Assembly (NCBI RefSeq): GCF_000340215.1
Contig: NW_006921535.1
Location: forward strand, 5,511,528-5,575,527
Source: Pseudocercospora fijiensis CIRAD86
Taxonomy: Eukaryota; Ascomycota; Dothideomycetes; Mycosphaerellales; Mycosphaerellaceae
Length of the DNA stretch: 64,000 nt
Direction of reading: 5' to 3'
Shown in pieces: positions 1-12,659 of this stretch (positions are counted from its first letter, which is position 1; the number at the start of each line of letters is the position of its first letter). Position numbers and translations under genes: made by a program. The notes under the pieces are model-generated. The model saw only the letters and a program-made list of their open reading frames with translations, had not been told where the DNA came from and made no database searches.

Positions 1-1480
1 CCCGGACGTATCTTAGAAAGCGGAAGAACTTAGGCGAAGTATAAGCAAAGTATAGCTCTAGCAACTCTTCGAGTTTCTAGTAGAATTGTTATATAGTAAT
101 TCTCCTACGTTTCCGACGTAGTATATTCGAGATATATATTACAAGAGTATTAGCGAGATTGCAAGCGGTTATATACGGAAAACAGGTAATAAGCGAGCTC
201 GTATAGGAGTCGTCGCGGTAGTAGAGCAGACTTAACTAGATTAGGTATATATTTTAAACCGACTACGATACGAATAGTAATAACGGCAGTAACGTACTAA
301 GAAACGCGAGATTAAACATTACTAGCTTCGCCGACCGATATTATAGGCCTAGTATATATCTATTATATAGGCAGACGAGATAAAAATAGAAAGGAGAAGA
401 TTATAAGTTACTTTATAGATTTTATTTTTTATAGAGGGCTAACTAACCTCCGTAGAGTATATATATCGGTCCGCGCCCTATAGCGTAGATAGTATATCTT
501 ATCTTATTTCCTATCGCGTTTTCTAACTTTTAACTTCTTAATTAGTATACTATTCTTAGATTATCGCGTTCTTACGAGTAGCGGCGATATAGATTCCTAT
601 AGTAAATCGATTGCTAGGTCCTATCTAAAAGAAGGGGAAGCTAGCGCCGAAGTCGTAAGTAAAGTCCGAGCCTAGAAGGGTAGCGTATAACTAGGTATTA
701 ATAGTAGAGGTGCCTAGCGACTACTAGTACTTAATCGTCTTAGCGCCCTCTTAGAGGACAATAGTATAGTTAAAGGTAAGATAGCGTACTACGCTACTAA
801 CGAAATATATAAAGACTTCGCCTACGACGAGCTTTAAGAGTTAATATATCTAGTAATATATATTTATAAACGAGACTTACTAGAGTCGCGACCCTCTTAG
901 AGCTAGTCTTCTTAACTAGAACTCGCTTTATAGAGTAAGGGGGAGACTCGTTAAAGGACGTACTAGCGAGATCGATAACCTTCTTACCTTTAAATACTTA
1001 AGCGACTAATACTATTAGCGACGCGGTTATAAAGGTTTAGCGATAATATTAAACTTACCGGTAGCGCTCGAGATCTTACTAAGAGTATCTATACTTACTA
1101 GTATAGCGGGTAGATATAGTTACTAGCTTAGGGAAGGTAGAGGGAGTAGTAATAAGTCGTAGAGATAGTAGTAGTAGTAGAAGTAGTAGTAGTAGAAGTA
1201 GTAGTAAGTAGAAGAAGTTATTATTAGAAAGGCGCGCGATTTAAAAAGTGCGATTTATAACGATTTCCGCCTTATTATCTAGCGCGGTACGGCAATAGCC
1301 GCTATAGAATCTTCTAGAATCTAGTTTACCCTACCCCGCTCGTCGCCTTAGCCTTTACTTATAGCTCTTCGCCCTTTACTTATAGCTCTTCGAGCTACAT
1401 AAACACTAGTCTGAAGATGGAAGGTCGGCAGCAAGATAGAGTTTCGAGTGATTAGTTAGAGTTTTGCCTTAGGACTTCTA
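1..1480. mobile_element. RIP-degraded repeat, left edge
   Basis: Strongly CpA/TpG-poor, TpA-rich sequence with no intact frame. A plus-strand frame from about 583 to 920 reads as protein-like with only TAG/TAA breaks, so a dead transposon gene is likely, but I do not recognise the family. Purine-rich trinucleotide runs (GTA/GAA type) lie at 1150-1210, and a short direct repeat around the sequence ctttacttatagctcttcg lies at 1350-1392. Base composition returns to normal between about 1390 and 1500. The element continues to the left of the window. Confidence 0.7.
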
Positions 1481-1925
1481 TCGACTTCCAACCTTCTTCA
1501 CTTCTTCTTCTTCTTCTGTTCTTCTAAGGATAAAACTCCTCGTCCGACATTTATTTGGGGCTTTGGCAATGGAGTGTGGACAAAATGCTTTCATTGCTGC
1601 TTCTACGATACGCAACTCGCATTTGACATTGGAGAATATCACCATAGCGTCCCCTGCTCAGCTGGCTTGTGGCGCAAGGCATCATGCAGCTGCACCAATG
1701 AGGGCCTTTCCAGTGAAAGGCGGGAAGTGCAGATGAGGGCGCCAATTTGCGGCTGAGAATGCCCGGCTTGGGCGTCAGGTGTCTGACGAAAGTCACGAAA
1801 ACCCGGATGGTTAAAGGCGGGAGCTGTCCACACCGTGATTCGCAGAGCCTTGCTGTTCAACATCACTTTCTCATCCATATCTACGACCCATGCCGCCCGA
1901 TCTGGCACTCGCGGAGGCAGCAAGC
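1481..1925. other. upstream region of the NLR gene
   Basis: Normal-composition sequence between the RIP block and the NLR start. A CT-rich tract (1495-1520) precedes it. A 55-codon frame opens at ATG 1569 but has no recognisable features. Most likely promoter and 5' leader of the NLR gene. Confidence 0.4.
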
Positions 1926-4523
1926 ATGGCGGACGATCTTAACCCTCCACGAGTGTCGTATCACGGCAATGTAGCCAGAGGTCAAGCAAGAGTCCTTTAT
2001 GGTAATGTGCACGGGAATGTCTACTATGGAGATGGAGTCCAACCTAAGCGCGACATAGCCCGTACGCGTGGCCGTGGCTGCTGAATTTGTTCAGTAACAT
2101 CTGCTGACTGATTTCGCACAGGAGAAATCTTAGCGAGTCTGCGCTTCCCTGGGATGGATCGGTACCACGAGCGACCTCTGGACAGCTTTCCTGGGACATA
2201 TGAGTGGATATTTGACGGCATCTCGACTAATTTCAAGCAGTGGCTGACAGGTTCCGACGAGGTATACTGGGTAAACGGCAAGGCAGGCTCCGGCAAATCA
2301 TGCCTCATGAAGTTGATCTCCGAGCATGATAGAACAGCTGAGTTGCTGGAAGACTGGGCAGGCGGCCAGGTGACCATCGTGCCATTCTTCTTCTGGGCAG
2401 CAGGAGGCGAGCTGGAGAAATCTCAGCTTGGTCTCATGCGGAGTTTGCTATTCCAAATCCTCGACCAGTACAGCGACCTTGCGCAAATCTGCCTCCCACA
2501 ACGCTGGGCTGCGCACGAAAGGCGATCCGATTACGAGAAGCCATGGTCTCATAGTGAGCTTCAGAAAGGGTTGAGCATGGTTCTGCGGAACGAACGCATG
2601 ACTTCGAGATTCTTCTTCCTCGTTGACGGCCTGGATGAATTTGACGGGGATCATCAAGATCTCATTGATTATCTGGAGACCTTGAACACCTCGAAACGTG
2701 TTAAACTGCTAGTGTCGAGTCGACCTTGGAATGTCTTCCACGCAGCATACGGCCGCCCAGACCAAGCGTGGCGGCTGAGACTCCAAGACCTAACGTCCAA
2801 AGACATGGATCTGTTCATTATATCGCGATTTGAAAGCGACCCCAGATTCAAAGCATTGATGGAAAGAGAAAGATCTCGTCCTCAATCTAATGCAACTTAC
2901 AGGCTTCGCCGTTTCGGAATAGAATTGCGGGAAATGGCCGAAGGCGTATTTCTATGGGTGGACCTAGTCATTAAGACTCTACGACGTGGTCTCAGCGAGC
3001 ACGACACGTTGGCTGGCCTTTCAAAACGTCTCATGCTGCTACCCAAAGAGATAGACGCAATGCTGCAACACATTTTCGATAGCATTGAGCCCGTGTATCA
3101 ACAGCTTGCGGCGCGCTGCTTTCTCATTTTGCATTGCACCCCTAGCCGTTGGAAGGGAGTTCCTCTTACGTGGACTGCCTATCTAGACCACGAACTTGAA
3201 AGTGCATCGTCTGATATGCCTCACTTTGACGCGCACGAGCTGGAGAGAAACGAGCATGGCCTCCAGGCTGTGGAGCAAATGGTCAGAAGGTGTTGCAGAG
3301 ATCTTGTCGAGATTCATCATCATGAAGACAAACCCGAAGAGACCAAAACATTTCCAGAAGATTTCGTTGGCAACGCGTATCTTCGCTATGGACATAAAAC
3401 CGTGTTCGACTTCATCGGATCAAAAATTGAAAATGGATGTCTGCAAGGTCTTGCCGGACCTGGATTCGACCCAGTGATTTCAAAGTGCCGATTGCTAGTC
3501 CAAGTCTCTGCGCCTTCCCTTCCCGAACAATTCGCCTACATAGTCGAGGCTTTCATGTACGCAACCTGTGGTCTGCACGACTTCAAGCAAAGCGAAGCGG
3601 AACTCGTATCCCTGAGCAAACAATTGATCGATATAGGTGCAGCACTGGACAATACGGGGCACTCTTTATGTGACTCTCTGCAAGGCCAAGTGCTTGAGCT
3701 TTTAGAGTCCTATATTCATTCTCAAGTTCGAATCGACTTGGACGACGACTTGAGACTACTAGCTGGTACTCTCGTGGGCTTCACTGCGTTGGTCTTGGGA
3801 CAAGAGCGCCTCTTCTGGTCCTTGGTCGCTACTAACTCGATTGATGGTAGCGACAAAGCCGCCAGAACATGGATGACATGTGCGTTAAGTTATGCACTTC
3901 CCTCAACCTACGTCAGCCACTCACGGGATGTTTCGGGGACCCCAATGAAGCTATACGACAAGTTATGCGGTGTTGACGAGCACGCGCGATCTAGGGACCT
4001 CACAGAGTTTCCGCCCTCAACCCGAGGTATTTTTATACAGGACCTGTGCGGAAAAGCGTGTATGGATGCGGACCTTTTCAATCCGGATAGGTTCGATTTC
4101 GATCCGGAATTTGCGACTCATATGTCGATGTTTCTCGCCTCACGTGGCGGTGCACTGGAAACATTGCTCGTGGATAAAAAACGTTGCGAAAAAATGCTGG
4201 ATTGGGGCCATGTTCACGTCGATTTGGAAGCACTTGCTTTGTCTTCTCCCTCCCCATCATATACAGTTGAGCTGAGCTGGGGTGGATGTGACTCAATGCA
4301 GCTGATCTATGATAAACCGGAGTTTCTTCGTCAATTTTGGCCGTCATTCAAGAAAGTCCGGGAATATTTTCAAGGAGTGCTTGCAAAAGCTCCTGGTACT
4401 ACTAGTAGTACCGTGTTCGAGGCAGAGACTGAAATGGAGAACGAGCGTCCCGAATCTCATCCGGAGAGTGAGGCAGCTGTTATCCGACGGAAACGACGAT
4501 GGTCAATCCGGGACGAGATGTAA
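1926..4523 (+). CDS. NLR-like NACHT NTPase with N-terminal amyloid-like motif
   Basis: Two exons, 1926-2061 and 2122-4523, give about 845 residues. The 60-nt intron has donor gtacgc, branch ctgac and acceptor cacag, phase 1. ATG 1926 is preferred over in-frame ATG 1890 because it has A at -3 and G at +4. Residues ~9-36 form a Gly/Asn/Tyr-rich motif (GQARVLYGNVHGNVYY) like HET-s-related amyloid motifs. A short linker typical of fungal NLRs (SLRFPGM) follows. The NACHT domain has Walker A GKAGSGKS at 98-105 and Walker B LVDGLDE around D214. The helical part after NACHT holds a segment (YGHKTVFDFIGS) like the one following NACHT in many fungal STAND proteins. No WD40, ankyrin or TPR repeats are visible at the C-terminus. 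Family members act in non-self recognition and regulated cell death; the role here is inferred. The gene ends 15 nt from the convergent SMP-30 gene and is flanked on both sides by RIP blocks. Confidence 0.85.
2062..2121 (+). other. NLR intron 1 (60 nt, phase 1)
   Basis: Donor c|gtacgc, branch sequence gctgactga, acceptor cgcacag. It separates the amyloid-like motif exon from the NACHT exon. Splicing makes Arg from c+ga and joins the frames so that the typical ILASLRFPG linker becomes continuous. The helical-domain gene at 20.5-21.9 kb has an intron of the same phase at the same relative place. Confidence 0.75.
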
Positions 4524-4538
4524 ACCCCCCAATACTCC

Positions 4539-5639
4539 TCACTTCCTCCACACAGCTCGACAAGCAAATCTCTCCAACCCTCTCACCCCAACCTCACACC
4601 TAAACAAATTCCCACCTTCCTTCGCAGACTCAGGATGCCTCTCCGAATCCCTCTCGGCAGCCGTCGTAATATACAAATCGGTCCCAACAAACGCCGGACA
4701 AGTCACAAACCTCGTCGGCACCTCAATCCTCCCAACAACTTCACCCTCCGGCGAAATCCTCAAGACCTGCGAGCTACCCCACACAGCAAGCCAAATATGA
4801 TCTTCTACATCAATAGCCAAGCCATCAGGGACATTCGTATTGTGCTCTTCTCTACTTCCGGGTTCGAGATGGAAGAAGACGCGTTGGTTTGAAGCAGTGC
4901 CGGTTTCGAGATCGTAGTCGAAAGCGTAGAGATTTCCCGAAGCGGATTCGGCCCAGTACATGATTGTGTTGGTGGAGTTCCAGCCGAGACCGTTGGGGCA
5001 GGTGACTTTGTCTACGACTGTTCGAAGTGTTCCGTCGAGGTCCATGCAGGTTAGCTTGCCGTCTGGGCAAGGTCTGTCGACTTGGTCATCGACGAGAACG
5101 CCCTGGAAGATTCGGCCGCGGGCGTCGATTGCGCCGTCGTTGCTTCGGAACCTGGTATATCATGATGAGAACGAGATTCGTTTTAGTTTGTTGAGGCAGA
5201 TATACCGATGTCCAGTTTCTTTACTCTCATAGTACTTATGAAAATAATCAAGCCTTCCCGTCACAGTATTAAAAGTAGCCAACCCGTATTTCGCCCCAGC
5301 GAACAGCAAATCTTTTTCGCCTTGGATATTCCACAGCGTCCTATAGCAGAGATCAGCTTCATCATCTCCACATCCACAATTCGACATCGAACCCCAAAGT
5401 CTCGTTCTCAAGCGTGAAAGTCCGTAGACTTTGCGCTCCTTCGGAAACTTTCAAAAACGAAACTTGACATTTTATGATGTCGACCCATCGTAATTGGTCT
5501 GATGCTTCGTCGTAAGCTGGGCCTTCGAGGAGTGCTCCTTTGAGAGCTAGGAAGGGCTTGGGGAGGCGTTAGTGGTATGGGATTTTCAGAGACGTGGTCG
5601 ATGTACCTGGTCGATTTTCCAAGTCTTGATGTCTGGCAT
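4539..5639 (-). CDS. SMP-30/gluconolactonase-like beta-propeller protein
   Basis: Lactone hydrolase-type six-bladed propeller with a divalent metal site; the substrate cannot be told from sequence. Exon 1 is 5639-5607 (MPDIKTWKIDQ). A 50-nt intron with branch ctaac lies at 5606-5557. Exon 2 starts at 5556 with family residues LLEGPAYDE and LRWVDI. The next exon ends at 5206, a 54-nt intron spans 5205-5152, and the last exon runs 5151-4539. All three expected metal-ligand motifs are present: Glu in LLEGP, Asn in RSNDGAID, Asp in PDGLAID. The join between exon 2 and the exon starting TLWNIQGEKD, near 5345-5390, is not resolved; the only phase-compatible intron I see is about 37 nt. No signal peptide is visible, so a cytosolic enzyme is likely. 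It is convergent with the NLR gene. Confidence 0.8.
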
Positions 5640-5860
5640 GTTGAGCTTATAGATTTGAGGGATGGTGTATTTATTGAGTGTGGATGATATGCGGTGAGGT
5701 GTTCGGCTGAGAACCTTGGAAGGTGATTCAAATGCCGATGACAGCTTGCGGCTTTTGATGCAGGGCTGAGAGGACTACCTCCATTCAGGCTCGTGGACAT
5801 GAAGAATTGAGTTGCGTGAAGGTGAATAGGGATCATATTGCGACCGAGTGCACGTGATAG
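5640..5860. promoter_or_regulatory. upstream region of SMP-30 gene
   Basis: Normal-composition sequence between the SMP-30 start and the abrupt change to RIP composition near 5860. It presumably holds the promoter of the minus-strand gene. No specific site recognised. Confidence 0.3.
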
Positions 5861-6439
5861 ATTAGTAATTAGGGCTAGCTTCCGAACTTACCGATAACCA
5901 ATTACGAGCACTCTACCTAATTCTTCGCCTACGAGCCTAATATAAACCCGTACGAAACTAGCCTACTAAATACTAATATAACACTATAACGTATATAAGA
6001 CATTCTAAATAGCGGAGGTTGTAGCCCTGCTAATTGCGCTTTATTCTACCTATTAAATAAGTCTATACGACGTTAGCGCGTTAAGTTTTCGCTATTCTAC
6101 TAAGCCGACTCGACTATAGCTATCCGGATTGCTAGGCAGCTAGCTATACTACTAGAAACACCTTAATATATAACATACCGCATCGCCTAGCTAACACTTA
6201 GAGGTCCTTCTCCTAACGCTAGTAATTATTATTTAGGTAGGCGAAAATTCCGTCTAATGCCTACTAACCGCTCTATAGCCTTCGAGGGCAATCGACAACC
6301 TTCCTATAGCCGACTCGATACTTTAAGGTCCTTCGTAGACTATTTCTAAACACCTTTTATATATAGTATAAGTCTATCCGAGGTATAGTTATTAAGTTGC
6401 TACTATATAGTAGACGCGACTCTAAAGCTAAGGTTAAAA

Positions 6440-6890
6440 CACCTAAAAGTCGCTACTAGTACTACTACTATAGCTACTACTACCGCTGCTACTACCGCTA
6501 GCAGACCGCTAGCACTACCGCTACTACTACCGCTAGCAGACCGCTGCTACTACCGCTGCTACTACCGCTAGCAGACCGCTAGTACTACCGCTACTACTAC
6601 CGCTAGCAGACCGCTAGCACTACTGCTACTACTACCGCTAGCAGACCGCTAGCACTACCGCTGCTACTATAGCTACTAGCACCGCTACTACTATAGCTGC
6701 TACTATAGCTACTACTACCGCTACTACTATAGCTGCTACTACCGCTACTACTACCGCTGCTACTACCGCTACTACTACCGCTAGTAGACCGCTAGCACTA
6801 CCGCTGCTACTACCGCTGCTACTATAGCTGCTAGCACCGCTGCTACTATAGCTACTACTATAGCTACTACTATAGCTACTAGGCCTCGAG
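6440..6890. repeat. trinucleotide-based minisatellite field
   Basis: Imperfect tandem array built from ACTACTACCGCT and CTAGCAGACCG units, with CGCTGCTACTA variants, about 450 bp. The units differ by CpA/TpA-type changes (cagcac versus tagtac) as RIP would produce from one original unit. It lies just upstream of the broken plus-strand ORF, in the position of a promoter or 5' leader. Confidence 0.85.
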
Positions 6891-6999
6891 TCCTTTAAGA
6901 TGTCTAACGAACCTTCTAGTAAGATAACGGTATATAATTACGACGATAAAGGTAATCTAATCCTTCCGCCTTAGTAGTAAGACGATAGCGGCGATCTAA

Positions 7000-9950
7000 T
7001 AGACTAGGATTTAGATAATGCGCCACTTCTAGGCTAGCTAGGTTATTAGCACGCTCTAGTCGGTCTACCTCTTCCTAGATAGATAGTAGCATTGCCGATA
7101 TACTCTATAAGCAGCTTCCTAAGCGATGTACTAGAGACTATCGTACGACTAGCGGATCTACCTAGGGTTAGCGACTTCGAAGATAAGTAGTCGGAGTCGG
7201 AGACTATAGATAAAGACCTTAGCGAAGAAGACGAAGATCTTAGTAGTAACGAGGAGTTAGATGCTCGCGATAAAGACAATATAGTCGATAAAGATAAAGA
7301 TAAAGATAAAGAGGCCCTAGAAATAGCACGCTATACTAGTAAAGACGTTACGCTTAAGCGGCTCCTCGACAAGTATTATAAGGAGCTAAAGGATACTATA
7401 GTAAAGAACAAGGTTAGTATAACCTACTTCGTTAAGTATTTAGTCGGCAAGCCGGGCGATAAAGCATCTGCGTCTACTAAAACTCGCAAGACTACTAAGC
7501 GCTCTAAGCAATACGAGAAGAACCTCTAGGCTATTATCGATGCCTTTCTAGAAGATCGCCTATTTAGTACTCGTATTGTTCGCAATAAGCTAAAGAGCCT
7601 AATTAGTAAGGATTTGTTTAGTATATATAAACCGGAGTTCTATACCTTCGAAATCGACCTTAGAGATATAGACGATGCTATCTAATAGGTCGCTCCTATA
7701 TAGCATTAGTTACTCAGCTAGGATCTGCTACCTAACGTACGTCGCGATTATTACTAGTACTAGACTAAGTTCGCGGACAAGCGTAATGTTATATAGAAGC
7801 GTACGACGATGCTAACCTCTTAAGTCCTATATTCTATGTCTTATATTAAGGCATTATTCTTTCTAAAGGCCCTTAGAATATTCCTCGTTAGCAATAGTAC
7901 GAGTCGTCGTACGATCGAGGTCTTAAACAACCTAAACATTACTCTAGCATATTAGACTATCTAGATCTTAATAGATAAGAATGCTAATTATATAGAGACG
8001 CAAATTGCTAAGCTGTGCAACTACCCCGACAAGTAGTATAGTAGTACTGTCGACAATTTCAATCGGATATAGAACCGTACCGACTAGGCTACTAGAGATA
8101 CTAACTAGATAGTAGCTATAACTACCTCGTATGTAGCTGTTAATAAGCGCATTCCGAAGGGTAGCCTAAAGAAGAAGATGATCTATTACGATAAGCCGCT
8201 AAACGCTAATAATATCTTTAAGAATATCTATAAAGATAAGGCAATACGACCGGATAGAAAGGAGGTTTCTAATATTAGTATTAAGACTGCGCTCTTCTAT
8301 ATCGATAAGGCTATTGCGTATACGTTTCTAGAGGCTATAAAGGCAATTTTCGAGAATAGCGGTAGTAATCTGAAGCGACTAGTATAGCTAGTAATCGATA
8401 AGTTAGACTCGGCCTATATAGAGGTATATTCGTAGCCTGTTTCCTTTAATAACGAGGCGACTATTAAGGGTATATATACTATATAGGACGAGATCCTGCT
8501 TAAGTTCTAGGACCTAGACCGCGATAAGGACTTTGCGAGCGGGCTAGAGGGACCTCTATATATATAGAATAGCGACAATATAACCGTCGTACGTAGGCAT
8601 AGCGTATATAACGAGAGTGTCGAGAATAAGGACCCGTACGACAAGCGCGACAGCCTCCTTATATTGCTAGCCTAGTTCTATACTATAATAAACTGTATAT
8701 TTACTGTCCTACGTACGTACTAGGATAAGAACAGCGATAGGAAGCCTCTTCTAAGCGCTTAGATAGCAAAGGGCGATGCTACATTCTAGTATAGCGAGAA
8801 CAAGGTTAGTAGTACTAAGCTAAAATTCTTCGAGATCCTTCGGCTTCTTAAGACTATATTCCGGGCTCGTAGTGTCGGTGCGGCTATTAAGTAGTTGTCT
8901 AAGCAGGGCCGCGTTGTAATCTCTAGTAAGGAGAGCCGTATAGATACAGTTAAGGAGGCCCTGTCTAGGCTAACCGCTTAGTAATACCTAGAGATAGTAT
9001 AGGATATCTATAAGAAGCTCCTATTTGTCGAGGCATAGCGTAGCTTGCCGTACCGCGTTAGTAAGCCGGTACCTAATACTTAGTATACTACTATAGCTCG
9101 GATAATATAGGAGATTAAGATATTCCTTACCCTACGCCTCGGGGTCCGTAACGCAGATATTAGTTATCTCCGTCGATCCGTCGACTATCTAATCCCTAGT
9201 TTCCTCGGTACTAAGTAGGGAAATTATAGTCGGATAATAATATATAAGCGATAGCTGCTTAGTCTAGGCTGTAATAATGTCCTCTAAGAAGCTATTCTGT
9301 CTTCTAGCATTATTACTAATAGGAAGAAAGGTTATATAATAGCGGCGGATAAGTAGCTCGAGATCTATAACTACGAGTACTTAGAAGATATTAATCGTAT
9401 CGGTAACTCGACTTATAACCTGCTAGCAACCTTTAAGAAGATCGCACTTAACCGCGAGCCGGCTCGTATACTGCGTAATATAATAACCTCCTTTACTAGT
9501 ATTAAGCTAAGCAGTTACTATACCTATAAGAATACGGCTATTAACGTCTTTAGCCGCGCAGAGAAGCTGTTCTCGGATGGCTTTATAGCTCCGTATAGCA
9601 ATAACGGTAGGCATATATCGGACGATATCTAGTAGCTTAGTAGCGATTAGATCCGCGAGAAGGTCGCTATATTCAAATAAAGCAATAAGGAGTACTTCGA
9701 AGGTCGTTCTACCGTTACGGATGCGGTCGTAGAGGATATAGAGGCTACTAAGGCTAGTCGTAAGGCTACGACTAATCGTAGTAATATATAGGGTACTGCT
9801 ATCGATAAGACCGACTCTAAGTAGGTCGATACTATCTAACGTACTAATAGATAGGCTTAGCTTATCGATACGGAGGTTGAAGTAGTCGATACGATAGGCG
9901 GTAACTAAGATATAGATAAGGGCAGCGGTTGTAGCGACTAAGGAATAAAT
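7000..9950 (+). pseudogene. RIP-broken ORF of unknown family
   Basis: A single plus-strand frame can be followed for nearly 3 kb, interrupted by TAG and some TAA. The longest intact stretch is 8178-8387. The N-terminal part is acidic (Asp/Lys repeats near 7280-7310). The middle part is Lys-rich, with segments such as SLKKKMIYYDKPL around 8170-8200, and the C-terminus (about 9840-9940) is Asp/Gln-rich. The total would be around 980 residues. I could not match it to a tyrosine recombinase, DDE transposase or reverse transcriptase by eye. It points towards the convergent helicase pseudogene, so both may belong to one element. Confidence 0.55.
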
Positions 9951-10069
9951 AAATATAGCTTTTATATTCGTTTATAGTAATCTAACCTACTATATCTACT
10001 ATCTAGGCCTTCCTTACTAGCTTTATCTCTTAGGTGCTAGCTTTATCTTCTAAGTGCGCTTACCGCCGA

Positions 10070-10520
10070 CAACGATAGCCCCGTTAACTAGGTAGTTAGC
10101 GGCGAAGTAGTAGCGGTAGACTAGAGTGCGTACCTCGTCGGGGGTACTTATAAAGTCGAAGGGTTTAACTAGGCGTACGATAATTGCTTAATAGCTAGCT
10201 ACGAAGGGTTTAGCTAGGCGTACGATAATTGCTTAATAGCTAGCTAGGCTAGGCGTACGATAATTGCTTAATAGCTAATAGCTCCGTAGACTAGAGTGCG
10301 TGCCTAGTAAACTAGAGTGCGTACCTAGTAGCGAAGTAGTAGTAGTAAACTAGAGTACGTACCTAGTAAACTAGAGTGCGTGCCTAGTAGCGAAGTAGTA
10401 GCGGTAAACTAGAGTACGTGCCTCGTCGTAGTGCTTATAAAGTCGAAGGGTTTAGCTAGGCGTATAATAATAGCTTAATAGCTAGCTAGGCTAGGCTAGG
10501 CGTACGATAATAGCTTAACA
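10070..10520. repeat. minisatellite field, ACTAGAGTGCGTRCCT units
   Basis: Repeated units around aactagagtgcgtgcctagtagcgaagtagtagcgg, alternating with a second unit aggcgtacgataattgcttaatagctagct. There are about five copies of the first and four of the second, with small differences of the C/T and G/A type. Confidence 0.8.
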
Positions 10521-11224
10521 ACTAGCGTTACTCTAACTAGGGGCAGTCGGAGTCTTAGTTAGAGTAGAGGTCTCTGCTATTAGCTTCGCTATAGACTTAG
10601 TTCCTATATGAATTTAGAGCGCCTAATACTAAAGGAGGCCTCCGGTAATTTCGATAACTGCTAGCAATTCTAGCCTTAGGCATTTAACTAGTAGTAGTCG
10701 GCGGCTATTGCGTTAAAAGTGCGATAATATATAGCCGTTATTGTTGCCTTACTATTGTAGCTGAATAGCGCAATCCTATTAGTAGAGGCAAACCTTACCT
10801 ACGATACGCTAATATAGACCTACGCTTCCTAGTTTAACTTCTTCTTCTTCTTCTTCTATATATACTAACACACTAACACCCCTAGTAATATACTAGCTAT
10901 CGGCGTATATAATAGTGTCGATACCTCTTTGTCGCATATAAGTAGCTCTATAGCGATTAATACTATCTCCTAACTAGTCCTACGGCTTACTACCGATAGA
11001 ACCGCTTAAGTTAGTTAAGGTTCCTCGATCGGTAGAGTTTGTTTAGTCCTTCTTTTCTTTTAAGGTCTCCGATAGGCTTTGCCGACACAAGACGTTACGA
11101 AGGCGACTCTCCTAGCGAGTAGGTTGTTTTCTATAGCTTTAGTAGGCGTCGACTATGCATTTAACCGAAAGAGCATAGTTTTTGTTAGAACATCGCAGTC
11201 TTAGTGCAAACTATAGAGGTCTTA

Positions 11225-11760
11225 GATAGATTAGCGGAGGTAAAAACTCTTTAGTAAGGTACACTTATAATGCGGCTAACGGTCTGACTCGGTAAAAACT
11301 CTTTAGTAAGGTATACCTTAAGTAGCAGCTCGATAGCGACTCTCCTACTAAGTAGGTTAATAGACTAAGTAGGTTAATAGGTTCGTAGTATTGCTATAGG
11401 TCTAACTCGGTAAAAACTCTTTAGTAAGGTATACCTTAAGTAGCGGCTATAGGCTTCCTACGTTCGGATTCTTTATAGGATAATATACGCGCATCTAGCT
11501 AAGTCGGCGTAACGCCTTCGTTAGGACTGTTAGTTATAATAACCTTAGTCGTTACGTAAGGGCCTCTAGTATACTTAAGCCCGAAGGCGCTTAGTCTTTA
11601 CTGCTACTATACGACTATAGCCCTTTGCGTATTAAGACTACTATTCGACTATAGTACGCCTCCCCTTCTAGCAAGCGTATTAAGACTATTATCCGACTAT
11701 AGTGCGCCTCCTTTTCTAGCAAGCGCATTAATATTGCTATACGACTATAACGCGCTCGAC
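11225..11760. repeat. short dispersed and tandem repeats
   Basis: Two groups. At 11240-11455 the block ggtaaaaactctttagtaa followed by ggta(c/t)ac recurs three times. At 11625-11760 the block cgactatagtgcgcctcc with its flank caagcgtattaagactatt recurs about three times. Non-coding, RIP composition. Confidence 0.7.
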
Positions 11761-12659
11761 AACCTTTTTTTCGCGGTATCTCTAACACTAAGAGCGCGGT
11801 TACACTCTATTGTTATCTAGGTACTAATAAGTATCGCTTTAGCGATCGCTATCGTATTTCGCTTAATAAGTCCCTTCCTATATACCTCGCGTGCTATAGT
11901 TAGTAATAGAATGCGTTAATTGTTACGTATTGCGCGTAGCATATAGGCTATATATAATACTAGTATGCTTCGGAGTGTATGCTTCTATAGCCGCTTAGTG
12001 CCGCTAGTTAATTAGATCCCCGGACGCTACTGTTCGTTTTCTCTACCTTGTATAGTAACTAGTTATCGGAATAATCGTTCTAGGGAGAGTCTAAGCAATA
12101 GAGGGCGTTAACGTAAGAGGGCTATCGTAGCTTCTCGAAGGGTGCTTTTACGAGCGCTCGATATATATTATCGCCCTACGTATCTATCCTTGCCGTATAT
12201 ATTATAGTGCTAATAGCTGCGGTATAATGAGTATAGTGCTAGTATCGCTAGTATCGCTAGTATTAGTAACTTCTCGGGTTTCGGAGGCGGTTCTTAGTGC
12301 CTAAGGCGGCCGTCGTTATCGTATTAGACACTTTTGTTAGCGCTATTTGCTAGAAACGCGCTAAATCGACGTATCTCGCTATATTAGTAATACTATTATA
12401 AAAGTCGTAAAAGTCGGTGTTGTAAATACGCGGAAGGAAGCAGCTATAACGTTTAATCCTACTAATTAAGCGCTCTACTATACTAAATCCGGGGTCTTAG
12501 CGGGACTCGGTATCCTTGTCGCTTCCTCGAATTTACGCTTCTCGCCTAGCTCTTATATACTATCGATACCTACGACTATCTACAAACCCTCGTCGCAAAG
12601 GACACAATAGATAGCCTACTTAGCGAGCTTATAAGGACATAATAGAAGGGTAGTAAGGA

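Noticed and set aside
1569..1736. 55-codon frame from ATG 1569 upstream of the NLR
   Set aside because: No motif, no splice support and position within the likely 5' leader; random frames of this length are expected.
5408..5836. 142-codon minus-strand frame at the start of the SMP-30 gene
   Set aside because: Out of frame with the recognised SMP-30 residues; the spliced frame from ATG 5639 explains the region.
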